From assembly GCF_002831665.1 (NCBI RefSeq), contig NZ_CP025118.1:868001-932000 (forward strand): a DNA stretch of 64,000 bases. The letters are read 5' to 3'. This document shows, one piece after another, positions 42,542 through 50,946 of the stretch. The notes under the pieces were generated by a model, which ran no database searches, was not told the DNA's origin, and saw only the letters and a list, made by a program, of their open reading frames with translations. Each line of letters begins with the position of its first letter. Position 1 is the stretch's first letter. Source of the DNA: Lacinutrix sp. Bg11-31 (GTDB lineage: Bacteria > Bacteroidota > Bacteroidia > Flavobacteriales > Flavobacteriaceae). The position numbers and the translations under genes were made by a program.

Positions 42542-45445
42542 TTATAGTTTTTCTGAAAGACTAATTAATGTAACGCCTTCAATTTTTGGTGAGATAGAAG
42601 AGAGGTATTCCGAACTTTTCGCTTGCTTATTTTCCACAAACGGACGAATTTGAAACAACCACAATTTATCATCCTTGAAACCAAATTCTACATCGTAAGC
42701 TTGATTTGGAGTATCGGCATGTTGCACCATTTTTTTTCTAATTTCGGTTGCCAATGTTCTAATGTCACTAATATTACGAGCATTCAAAATTGGAGACTCA
42801 AAAGTTGTCGTATATTTTTTAGTACCTCCATAATCTGGAAGTCTTATGTAATCGTTTTGTCTTGCAGGCGCTAATAATTCATCTGTTTTAGATGAGATTA
42901 AACGTGTCTCTGCACTTTGTCCATCTACAGCACCACCAGCACCACGGCTAAAAGCAACAGTTAAATCGTTATCATTTCCAGAGTTTATACCTTTAGTAAT
43001 CATAACACCAGAATAATCAACATCTACACTTGGTATTATTAAAATAGAAGGAAATACATTTTCAGGATTACTTAAATATTTTTGACGCCATTTAAAGCTA
43101 CGTTCTGTGTAGGCACTTGCCCAAACACGTTTTATGCCTTTTACAATGGCATCTTCATCTTTAATATTAAACAACGTTAAATTTAAACCAGCGCCAGTAA
43201 ACTCTTTCAAGTCTTCCATATTGGTATCACTACGTAAAAACACAGGAACATTACCAATTGTATTCCCAAAAGCCGATTTAAAATTAACTTTCATATCGGT
43301 AACAAAACTAACTTCTAAAGGCATGTTTATAATAGCATCATGCAACTTTTTTAAGTTTTTAAGCTGAAATTCTTCAACTGATGCTTCGTCAGTTTTATTA
43401 TTACGCATATCGTTAGCAACCGTAAACGTAGCGTTTAGGTATTCCCAATACGTTTTGTTTTGGTTTGGCATTTGGGTATTCATGTGCGATCTAAAAATTC
43501 CGAAAGGAATAATAATACCTTCCACAACTTGTTCAGGAAACAATTGCTTTAACTCACCTAAATTCGCAGCTTTTGGTCCGCATAGTTTACCAGAGTCTTT
43601 AGCATCAACATCACGCATATTAAGCACTTTTGATACATCTAAACGAATTTGATCTACAGGGACAGCAATAATGTTTTTACTACGCTCTTTTTTGCTAAAA
43701 AGCTCTTTTTCGGTAGAAGACATAGCGTCTTCAGCTTTAATAATCACACTACCTTTATTAGACACCGCATAGAAAATCGTTTTGCCATTGTATTTTTTCA
43801 TTGCTTTTAAATTATCATAAGATAATACAGCATTAGGGATTCCTAAATTACGAGCTAAAAGTTGTACGTGAGACACTAAGTTGCCTTCAGAAACCGTTAT
43901 TATTCCAGCAACTGGTTTTAAATCGTGAGGTGGTTTTTCAAAAATATAAATATTATTACTGATCACTTCAACGTCATCAGGATTGCCATCTACAACAACC
44001 AATTCTCCAAAGGCATATCCAGGATTTAATCCTCTTATAGCACTTTGGTTTTCTATAGACATAACGTTATTGTTAATCTTAGACGTTTTAGAAACAAAAG
44101 CCCCAAATTCGCTAACAGTTTCACCTAAACTTAAGGCAACGCTACTTCTAACGCGGTCGTCTATAAATCCATAAGATAAAGGCTCAAATGCTGTGTAATC
44201 GTCTACAATATCTTGATAATTTGCTTTAACCATTGCAGCACTCCATTCTACAACACTTCGGCTTGTGGTTAGCAATTGGTTTAAATCATTAATATTTAAA
44301 TCATTATTTGCAATTTTACTATTAGTTGTTTGTTCTATAGCGTTGTATTCCCAGTCTTCAATTAAACCAGATCCCAAAGCAGCACAAGACAAAGCACTAA
44401 TTTTATCTAGGCTCTCTCCAGGTGTTTTGGTTTGCCAATTTTGAGTTTCGGTAAGTAAAATATATTCTAATTGATTAGATAAATCCAACACTTTTAAACG
44501 GTCTTTACTGCTTTTGTAGCTTAAGATATTACTTCTAATTTCAACTAAAATAGTAGCGATTTCAGAAATAAAAGAAGCAGATGTTCTATCACTTTTATTA
44601 GCAGCAATAAAATCTTGAATTCTTTTAGTCGTAATATTATTACTTGGTAACGATTTTAATTCATTTTCCAATCTTGTAAAATCGATAGGAGAGTAGAATT
44701 TATACATGGTTGTCAATAAAGCATCAAAATCTTTCTTTAGTTTTTCTGGAATAGTTTTAGATTCCATAAAATCTTTAACAAGCTTAATATCTGTAACCTC
44801 AGGTTGTCCGTGTATTTTTATTCTAATATCCATAAATGGCTTGAAATCTTCAGATATGGTTTTACTCTGGCTTCTCATTAATTGCGCAATATTATCATCG
44901 CCATTATGCGGGATATCTTTTAAAGTCTGTCTTAAAAAATAGTAGTTTGCATCAATAAACTGCTCGTCTTTTAATAACCATTCAAAAAAGTCTTTTCCCC
45001 AAGCTTCTTCATCTTCACTTTGCAAAGCGCCTCTATAATATTGCGCTTTTTGTAATACCCAACCATCATCAACACTCGCTAGATATCTACCTAGTTGGTA
45101 TTGTTTTAATCGGCTAAAATTATTCTTTCTATCTAAAAACTCATTTTGCTTTACTGCAGCAATAATTTCACCAAAGTAAAGGTTATTAGTTTTTCTTAAA
45201 TTTATAGCAGATTCTTTAAAATTAGCATGTTGTATTCCTCCACCAATACTGTCTGGGCATGGATCTTTTGGTTCGCGTTCGGTACCATCTTCACAAAACC
45301 ATTTGATACGATTAAAAGGACCTCGAGCATCTTTTTTATAAGCTTCAATTAAGTTTTTAATTTGTTTTGTATTAAGTTCTTGTGCTTCTGTTTTTAAGCT
45401 TAAAGCAATAAGAATTACTAGTAAAGGGATTATTTTTCTAAACAT
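42542..45445 (-). CDS. Exported PPDK/water-dikinase-like protein
   Basis: This 967-residue protein carries a signal peptide (MFRKIIPLLVILIALSLKTEAQ), a large unassigned helical N-terminal region (about 25-440), a phosphohistidine swivelling domain (about 470-570) with GNLVSHVQLLARNLGIP, and a C-terminal pyruvate-phosphate-dikinase ATP-grasp domain (about 610-950) with CGPKAANLGELKQLFP and SAETRLISSKTDELLAP. The order (phosphohistidine domain before ATP-grasp domain) is that of glucan/alpha-glucan water dikinases. Export is odd, because ATP is not normally present in the periplasm. The substrate is unknown. Confidence 0.85.
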   Translation of the reverse strand: MFRKIIPLLVILIALSLKTEAQELNTKQIKNLIEAYKKDARGPFNRIKWFCEDGTEREPKDPCPDSIGGGIQHANFKESAINLRKTNNLYFGEIIAAVKQNEFLDRKNNFSRLKQYQLGRYLASVDDGWVLQKAQYYRGALQSEDEEAWGKDFFEWLLKDEQFIDANYYFLRQTLKDIPHNGDDNIAQLMRSQSKTISEDFKPFMDIRIKIHGQPEVTDIKLVKDFMESKTIPEKLKKDFDALLTTMYKFYSPIDFTRLENELKSLPSNNITTKRIQDFIAANKSDRTSASFISEIATILVEIRSNILSYKSSKDRLKVLDLSNQLEYILLTETQNWQTKTPGESLDKISALSCAALGSGLIEDWEYNAIEQTTNSKIANNDLNINDLNQLLTTSRSVVEWSAAMVKANYQDIVDDYTAFEPLSYGFIDDRVRSSVALSLGETVSEFGAFVSKTSKINNNVMSIENQSAIRGLNPGYAFGELVVVDGNPDDVEVISNNIYIFEKPPHDLKPVAGIITVSEGNLVSHVQLLARNLGIPNAVLSYDNLKAMKKYNGKTIFYAVSNKGSVIIKAEDAMSSTEKELFSKKERSKNIIAVPVDQIRLDVSKVLNMRDVDAKDSGKLCGPKAANLGELKQLFPEQVVEGIIIPFGIFRSHMNTQMPNQNKTYWEYLNATFTVANDMRNNKTDEASVEEFQLKNLKKLHDAIINMPLEVSFVTDMKVNFKSAFGNTIGNVPVFLRSDTNMEDLKEFTGAGLNLTLFNIKDEDAIVKGIKRVWASAYTERSFKWRQKYLSNPENVFPSILIIPSVDVDYSGVMITKGINSGNDNDLTVAFSRGAGGAVDGQSAETRLISSKTDELLAPARQNDYIRLPDYGGTKKYTTTFESPILNARNISDIRTLATEIRKKMVQHADTPNQAYDVEFGFKDDKLWLFQIRPFVENKQAKSSEYLSSISPKIEGVTLISLSEKL

Positions 45446-45468
45446 TGTTTTTATGATTAATCTACATG

Positions 45469-45476
45469 CAAAAATA
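45469..45476 (-). promoter_or_regulatory. -7 element for the PPDK-like operon
   Basis: On the minus strand this reads TATTTTTG, an exact match to TAnnTTTG, 23 nt before the start codon. Confidence 0.5.
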
Positions 45477-45670
45477 TCTTATTTATTAATGTGAATTTTT
45501 ATTTATTTATTTATAAGCTATTTTTTTAGCATAAATACTCGATATTTTTGGTATTTAACTCATTTAAGAAAAATCATTAATTTAGGGAAACTTAATAGTT
45601 TACTTTTTTTGTGCTTACTTTATTCGAAGGACTAAGCTTTTTGCACAAAAAACAACCAATTATTTGAAAA

Positions 45671-46270
45671 ATGATGAAACCTCTAGACTTTAGTAAAGAA
45701 TACATATTAGAAAACGATAGTGTTAAATTAATACCTTTAAAACCTGAAGATTTTAATATTCTTTCAACCTTTTCTTTAAATGAGCCAACGTTGTGGGAAT
45801 ATTCTCTACAACCAGCAAATGGATTAGATAATTTAAAATCTTATTTAGACAAAGCATTGCAGGACAAAGCAGATAAAAAAGCGTATCCTTTTTTAGTATT
45901 CGATAAACGAACAAATGAGTATGCTGGAAGTACACGTTTTTATGATTATCAAGAACAATACAACACAATTCAGTTAGGTTATACTTGGTATGGGAAAGCA
46001 TTTCAAGGTACAGGATTAAATAAAAATTGTAAGTTTTTAATGCTGTCTTTAGCTTTCGAAACACTTGGAGTTGAGCGTGTAGAATTTAGAGCAGACAATA
46101 ATAATAAAAGAAGTATTGCAGCCATGAAAAGTTTAGGTTGTACTGTGGAAGGTATTTTAAGGCAAAATTGTGCCACACCAAATGGAGCAAGGCGAGACAG
46201 TATTATACTAAGTATTTTAAAAGACGAATGGTTTGATGGAATTAAAACTAATTTAGAATCACGATTATAA
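45671..46270 (+). CDS. GNAT family N-acetyltransferase
   Basis: This 199-residue protein is of the RimJ/RimL-type GNAT group that transfers acetyl groups from acetyl-CoA to protein or small-molecule amines. It has the central LGYTWYGKAFQGTGLNKNCKFLMLSLAFE segment with an acetyl-CoA-binding loop, VEFRADNNNKRSIAAMKSLG and a closing EGILRQNCATPNGARRDSIILSILKDEW, a common layout. The substrate is unknown. There is a neighbouring alternative ATG start at 45674. Confidence 0.9.
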   Translation: MMKPLDFSKEYILENDSVKLIPLKPEDFNILSTFSLNEPTLWEYSLQPANGLDNLKSYLDKALQDKADKKAYPFLVFDKRTNEYAGSTRFYDYQEQYNTIQLGYTWYGKAFQGTGLNKNCKFLMLSLAFETLGVERVEFRADNNNKRSIAAMKSLGCTVEGILRQNCATPNGARRDSIILSILKDEWFDGIKTNLESRL

Positions 46271-46304
46271 AATCAATAAAATCTTTTAGTTTATTAAACT
46301 GTAG

Positions 46305-46373
46305 TTATTTTTTTTTCTTTACTAGTTTAAAAATCCAGTAACCGATTATGATAGAAAATAAAATATATGCCAT
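46305..46373 (-). CDS. Possible 22-residue single-span membrane peptide
   Basis: The minus strand encodes MAYILFSIIIGYWIFKLVKK (then KK), a hydrophobic helix with a Lys-rich end. It is isolated in the gap between the GNAT and DbpA-like genes. Such micro-proteins exist, but chance ORFs of this size are common, so support is weak. Confidence 0.3.
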   Translation of the reverse strand: MAYILFSIIIGYWIFKLVKKKK

Positions 46374-46450
46374 GCTTAGTTTTTTTTAAATTCAGAAATA
46401 AAAGATTTATTCAAAAATAGAAAAAAATAACACAAACCAAAAACTGTCGC

Positions 46451-46458
46451 TATCTTTG
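46451..46458 (+). promoter_or_regulatory. -7 element for the DbpA-like helicase
   Basis: TATCTTTG matches TAnnTTTG exactly and lies 14 nt before the ATG. Confidence 0.55.
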
Positions 46459-46472
46459 CAAAAAAACAAGTA

Positions 46473-47783
46473 ATGTCAAACCAAAAGAAATCGCAAAAAG
46501 CAATTTTAGATAAATTGAATATTGAAGCGCTAAATCCTATGCAAGAGGAAGCGTATTTATCTATCTCATCTATTGCTAATACTGTTTTGTTATCGCCAAC
46601 AGGAACAGGAAAAACACTTGCGTTTTTATTACCTACAATTAACGAGTTGTCTTCAAAATGCGAAAATGTACAGTTACTAATTTTAGTACCTTCTCGTGAA
46701 CTAGCTATACAAATAGAGCAGGTGATAAGAGAAATAGGATCTGGTTTTAAAGCCAATGCTGTTTATGGAGGAAGACCTTTTACTAAAGATAAAATTGAAC
46801 TTGCTCATGCGCCTGCAATTCTAATTGGGACACCTGGGCGTGTTGCAGATCATTTAAGAAAAAAAACGGTTTCAGTAGAAGATATTAGAACTTTGGTTTT
46901 AGACGAATTCGATAAATCTCTTGAGATAGGTTTCGAAAAGGAGATGAGTGAGATTCTAGGTAGTTTACCAAATATTAAAAAGCGTATTCTAACATCTGCA
47001 ACTCAGGATATGGAAATACCAAGATTTGTAGGTCTCGAAAACGAAATAACAATTGATTATTTAGACACTAAAATATCGAATTTAGTAGTTAAAAAAGTAA
47101 TCTCTCCAGATAAAAACAAACTACAAACATTAGTAGATTTATTACATCATATAGGTAATAAACCAGGTATTATATTTTGTAATTTTAAAGATACTATTCA
47201 ATATGTAAGTGATTTTTTAAATACTAACAATATTGCTCATGGCTGCTTTTTTGGTGGTATGGAACAAATAGATAGAGAACGTGCGCTTATTAAATTTAGA
47301 AATGGCTCGCATCAAATTATTATAGCTACAGACTTAGCTGCTCGTGGTCTAGATATTCCTGAGTTGAATTTTATTATCCATTACCAATTACCATTAAAAG
47401 CTGAAGAGTTCACCCATAGAAACGGTAGAACAGGAAGAATGAATGCGCAAGGAACAGCCTATGTTTTGCAATGGGAAAACGAGTATTTGCCAGATTTTAT
47501 CACCTCGTCTGAAATAACAAAGTTAAGCAGTAAGCCTACAAAAATAGAAAGTGAATGGTCTACTTTATTTATTTCTGGAGGTAGAAAAGATAAGATCTCT
47601 AAAGGGGATATTGCAGGCCTATTTTTTAAACAAGGCAATTTAGAACGTAACGAATTAGGAGTTATAGAATTAAAACAAGACTGTGCTTTTGTTGCTGTAC
47701 CAAAAGCTAAAGCATTGGCAATTGTAGAGAAAGTAAATAACATGCGTATAAAGAAGCGAAAAGTTCGCGTTACAATCGTTTAA
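46473..47783 (+). CDS. DbpA-like DEAD-box RNA helicase
   Basis: This 436-residue ATP-dependent RNA helicase has motif I SPTGTGKT (45-52), motif Ib PSRELA, motif III SAT and motif VI HRNGRTGR. Motif II reads DEFD rather than DEAD. The C-terminal domain (about 360-436), running from WSTLFISGGRKDKISKGDIAGLF to RIKKRKVRVTIV, resembles the DbpA RNA-binding domain that recognises 23S rRNA hairpin 92. A role in ribosome assembly is likely. Confidence 0.9.
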   Translation: MSNQKKSQKAILDKLNIEALNPMQEEAYLSISSIANTVLLSPTGTGKTLAFLLPTINELSSKCENVQLLILVPSRELAIQIEQVIREIGSGFKANAVYGGRPFTKDKIELAHAPAILIGTPGRVADHLRKKTVSVEDIRTLVLDEFDKSLEIGFEKEMSEILGSLPNIKKRILTSATQDMEIPRFVGLENEITIDYLDTKISNLVVKKVISPDKNKLQTLVDLLHHIGNKPGIIFCNFKDTIQYVSDFLNTNNIAHGCFFGGMEQIDRERALIKFRNGSHQIIIATDLAARGLDIPELNFIIHYQLPLKAEEFTHRNGRTGRMNAQGTAYVLQWENEYLPDFITSSEITKLSSKPTKIESEWSTLFISGGRKDKISKGDIAGLFFKQGNLERNELGVIELKQDCAFVAVPKAKALAIVEKVNNMRIKKRKVRVTIV

Positions 47784-47890
47784 AGGGTTTTTAGAATGAT
47801 TTCAATTGTCAAAAAAATGTAAAATAAGTGTCAATTGCTCTTTAAAGTCAGTAAATAGTGAGTTATTTACTTTTAATTAATAAAAGCATA

Positions 47891-48751
47891 TTGAAAATCT
47901 ATAGAATACTTTTTATACTACTAATTTCGATTTCATTTTTTTCATGTCAGAAAGAAAAGAACAATGACAGTGTTTCGGCTACAACTAAAGTTACAATAAG
48001 AGAAGCTGGAAATCAATTGCTACTTAAGAATCAAGATTCTACTTCTTTAATATTGCCAGTTTTAGAACTCCAATCTTCAGTTTATAAACTAGAATTTAAT
48101 CAACCTTTAACTTTTGAACCCAATCAATTAGTAGCAGCCATTAATAGCAGTTTTCAAAAGACTTCATTACCAAAAAACTATCGTGTAGAAGTGCTACAAT
48201 GTAGAGATAACGAAGTTGCTTACAGTTATGAGATTCATACAGAAAAAGAACGGACTCTTATTCCATGTGCAGGACGATTATTGCCAAATGGCTGTTATAC
48301 AATAGAAATTACTTTTTTAGATAAGGTAGAATCGAGTAGTGGTTATATTTGGTTATTATCTCTACTAGGTGTTGGGTTACTTATTTTTGTTATAAAGTTA
48401 ATATTAAATAAAAAGAAGCGTAAAGATAATATTATTGAACTCGAAAACGCAACCGCCGATTTTGAAAAACTAGGTGTTTTTCAATTTTATCCAGAGCAAA
48501 ATAAATTAGTGAAAGCAGCAACCGAAATTAGTCTTTCAAAAAAGGAATGCGAAATATTAGCCATTTTTGTGGCTAATCCTAATCAAATTATTAAACGAGA
48601 CGAGCTTACCAAAAGAGTATGGGAAGACAATGGTGTAATAGTTGGTAGAAGTCTAGATACGTACATCTCTAAGTTGCGTAAAAAACTAAAAGACGACGAT
48701 TCTATAAAGCTTACCAATGTTCATGGAGTAGGTTATAAACTGGAGATGTAA
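47891..48751 (+). CDS. Membrane-spanning winged-helix regulator with lipoprotein-type N-terminus
   Basis: From the TTG at 47891 the protein is 286 residues. It has a lipoprotein-type signal peptide ending in the lipobox FFSC (cysteine 19), a periplasmic domain (about 20-145) with three cysteines, a single membrane segment (about 152-168), and a C-terminal OmpR/PhoB-type winged helix (about 190-286) with KKECEILAIFVANPNQIIKR and GRSLDTYISKLRKKL. A GTG at 47858 would add 11 residues. The signal peptide is more typical from the TTG. The DNA-binding domain is at the C-terminus, the reverse of ToxR/CadC. It may sense an envelope signal. Confidence 0.82.
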   Translation: MKIYRILFILLISISFFSCQKEKNNDSVSATTKVTIREAGNQLLLKNQDSTSLILPVLELQSSVYKLEFNQPLTFEPNQLVAAINSSFQKTSLPKNYRVEVLQCRDNEVAYSYEIHTEKERTLIPCAGRLLPNGCYTIEITFLDKVESSSGYIWLLSLLGVGLLIFVIKLILNKKKRKDNIIELENATADFEKLGVFQFYPEQNKLVKAATEISLSKKECEILAIFVANPNQIIKRDELTKRVWEDNGVIVGRSLDTYISKLRKKLKDDDSIKLTNVHGVGYKLEM

Positions 48752-49008
48752 TTTCCAAATTCTCACGCATTCTATACTCCAATCACAAGTAAAACAGTAA
48801 TGTATTAAGCTACAGCTATTCATTAACTAAATTTATATCAACCATTACGGATTATGATTTTTAATTATTTAACAAGCAATTAGTTAGGGCTGTGGTATTG
48901 TTTTCTAAGTACTATTAAGGTGTTATTTATTAGATTTTTACTTAAAGGAATTTTATTAGTGAATAAAAAATGTTTATTTTATATAAAAATTGTTGTTTTC
49001 TAAATTAA
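48752..49008. other. Intergenic stretch upstream of csp gene 1
   Basis: This region before the first cold-shock gene is AT-rich. I see no ORF, hairpin or repeat with support in it. The promoter elements begin at 49009. Confidence 0.5.
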
Positions 49009-49024
49009 TGGCATTATATTTGCA
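49009..49024 (+). promoter_or_regulatory. csp gene 1 promoter: overlapping -24/-12 and -7 elements
   Basis: TGGCATTATATTTGCA has the GG/GC pair at sigma-54 spacing. Within it, TATATTTG (49015-49022) is also an exact sigma-A -7, with TTG at 48993-48995 about 19 nt upstream. Both readings are possible. Confidence 0.5.
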
Positions 49025-49052
49025 AAACATTAATAAATTAAATTACATTACA

Positions 49053-49244
49053 ATGAGTAAAGGAACAGTTAAATTTTTCAACGACGCTAAAGGATTTGGA
49101 TTCATCACAGAAGAAGGTGTTGATAAAGATCATTTTGTACACATTTCTGGATTAATCGATGAGATTAGAGAAGGTGACCAAGTTGAATTCGATTTACAAG
49201 AAGGAAACAAAGGATTAAACGCGGTTAACGTAAAAGTTATCTAA
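49053..49244 (+). CDS. Cold-shock protein, copy 1
   Basis: A 63-residue cold-shock-domain protein that binds single-stranded RNA/DNA through KGFGFI (RNP1) and HFVHISG (RNP2). An in-frame start 63 nt upstream lies in the promoter, so the ATG at 49053 is used. It is one of four near-identical copies in this window (also 53679, 55370 and 62752). Confidence 0.95.
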   Translation: MSKGTVKFFNDAKGFGFITEEGVDKDHFVHISGLIDEIREGDQVEFDLQEGNKGLNAVNVKVI

Positions 49245-49264
49245 GAATATATTCATATATTTTC

Positions 49265-49298
49265 AAAAAAGCTCATCTTTAATAGATGGGCTTTTTTT
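49265..49298 (+). terminator. Terminator of csp gene 1
   Basis: GCTCATCT pairs with AGATGGGC around TTAAT, flanked by A and T runs. Confidence 0.85.
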
Positions 49299-49512
49299 AT
49301 GCTTTATAATTTGTCTTCCAAAAAGTGTGGCTACAGCAGTTTTTCATTGATATAACTGTAATACATAGTCCTTTTCTCTTTTCTAATTCAATAGAAACAA
49401 GAACTAAAGCAATGCTTAAATTTTATATTTTCTTATAAAGAAAAAAATCATCTTTTTCTTTTACAGCTATTTCAAACAAGAAATGGTATTATCTTTACCA
49501 AAAAAATATTTT

Positions 49513-50853
49513 ATGTCAAAAAAGTTTTCAGATATTGGGATTAATAAGCAACTTCAAGAAAGTTTAGCGGCTTTGCAAATCTCTGTACCTACAGATATTC
49601 AAGAAAAAGTTATTCCTATTATTCTAAACCAAAAAGAAGATGTTGTTGCATTAGCAAAAACAGGAACGGGTAAAACTGCCGCTTTTGGTTTACCACTATT
49701 ACAACTTATAGACATTGATGAAGTTAATATTCAGGCTGTTATTCTTGCTCCAACTAGAGAGTTAGGACAACAGATTTTTAATAATCTAGAGTCTTATAAA
49801 GCAAATAGTATGCAGGTATCTATTGCTGGATTATTTGGAGGAATACCAATAAAACCACAAATAGAAAGACTGAAAGAAGCAACACATATAGTAGTAGCAA
49901 CTCCAGGGCGTTTAGCAGATTTAATAGAACGAAATGCTATAAACGTAAAAGACATTACTTATTTTGTGTTAGATGAAGCAGACGAAATGGTAAGTGCTCA
50001 TAAAGAAGGAGTAGATACTATTATTAAAGCTTTACCAAAAAACAGAAGAACATTACTTTTTACAGCTACAATGCCAGGAACCATTAAACAAATGGTTCAA
50101 AATTACATGTCTAAACATGTTGTGCAAATTGAAGCAGATATGGAATCTGTTGGTCATCAAGGTATCGATCACCAATATATAGTTGTAGAACCTATAGAGA
50201 AACTGGAAGTTTTACTTCATTTTTTAAATGCAAATGAAGGACAACGTGGTATCATATTCTGTAAAACCAAAGCAGCAGTAAACAAGCTAGCAAAAAAACT
50301 AGCGATTAATAAGTTCTCATCAGGAGCTATTCACGGAAGCCTAACACAAGGTATTCGAGATCGTATTATGGGACAATTTAGAGAAGGCCATATTGATATT
50401 TTGGTTGCTACAGATTTAGCAGCGCGTGGTATTGATGTAAAAGAGTTGTCTTGGGTAGTAAACTATCATTTACCAGACACATACGAAGCGTATGTGCATA
50501 GAAGTGGACGTACTGCTAGAGCAGGTGCAAACGGTTTATCGCTTACTATTATCCAGAAAGAAGAAGTAGAAGATATTGGTGAGTTTGAAGAAGAACTAAA
50601 CATTAGTTTTACGCCGTTTAAAAAGCCAGATGCACAAAGTATAGAAGATAATAACACCTTATTATGGGCTAAAAAAATATTTAAAGCGAAGCCTAATAGA
50701 GAGGTCAATGAAGCTTTAAAAGGACAAATTAAAACGATATTCCATCACTTAACAAAAGAGGAATTAGTAGATAAAATATTGGCGAATTACTTGATGCAAA
50801 CCAACGCAAGTAAAGAAAAGCCAGAAGAGTCTAAAAAGAAGAAAAGTAAGTAA
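49513..50853 (+). CDS. DEAD-box RNA helicase
   Basis: This 446-residue RNA helicase of the RhlE/DeaD type has Q motif FSDIGINKQLQ, motif I AKTGTGKT, motif II DEAD, motif III TAT and motif VI HRSGRTAR. The C-terminal tail is Lys/Glu-rich (KEKPEESKKKKSK). An ATG at 49483 lies within a likely promoter-like TATTATCTTTA stretch, so the ATG at 49513 (MSKKFSDIG) is preferred. It follows a cold-shock gene, suggesting a role in RNA unwinding at low temperature; that is inference. Confidence 0.92.
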   Translation: MSKKFSDIGINKQLQESLAALQISVPTDIQEKVIPIILNQKEDVVALAKTGTGKTAAFGLPLLQLIDIDEVNIQAVILAPTRELGQQIFNNLESYKANSMQVSIAGLFGGIPIKPQIERLKEATHIVVATPGRLADLIERNAINVKDITYFVLDEADEMVSAHKEGVDTIIKALPKNRRTLLFTATMPGTIKQMVQNYMSKHVVQIEADMESVGHQGIDHQYIVVEPIEKLEVLLHFLNANEGQRGIIFCKTKAAVNKLAKKLAINKFSSGAIHGSLTQGIRDRIMGQFREGHIDILVATDLAARGIDVKELSWVVNYHLPDTYEAYVHRSGRTARAGANGLSLTIIQKEEVEDIGEFEEELNISFTPFKKPDAQSIEDNNTLLWAKKIFKAKPNREVNEALKGQIKTIFHHLTKEELVDKILANYLMQTNASKEKPEESKKKKSK

Positions 50854-50869
50854 TTTTATAATAGAATGT

Positions 50870-50916
50870 TGTCATTTCGAGTGATTGCAAAGTATAAGGA
50901 ATTGTATCGAGAAGTT
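50870..50916. repeat. Palindromic repeat family C, left half, outside the his operon
   Basis: GTCATTTCGAGTGATTGCAA and ATTGTATCGAGAAG match the left half of the his-operon copies. It sits between the helicase and SDR genes. Confidence 0.6.
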
Positions 50917-50946
50917 TAACTCTAAATTGTTCCCGAAATAATTCAG

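Noticed and set aside
46376..46756. 126-residue minus-strand ORF over the start of the DbpA-like gene
   Set aside because: It is a shadow of the helicase coding sequence, which has clear conserved motifs.
48990..49052. Longer cold-shock protein starting at 48990
   Set aside because: The extension covers the promoter elements, and the other three copies all start at the equivalent of 49053.
49483..49512. Upstream ATG of the DEAD-box helicase
   Set aside because: It lies in a promoter-like TATTATCTTTA stretch; the MSKKFSDIG start at 49513 matches the family Q motif spacing.
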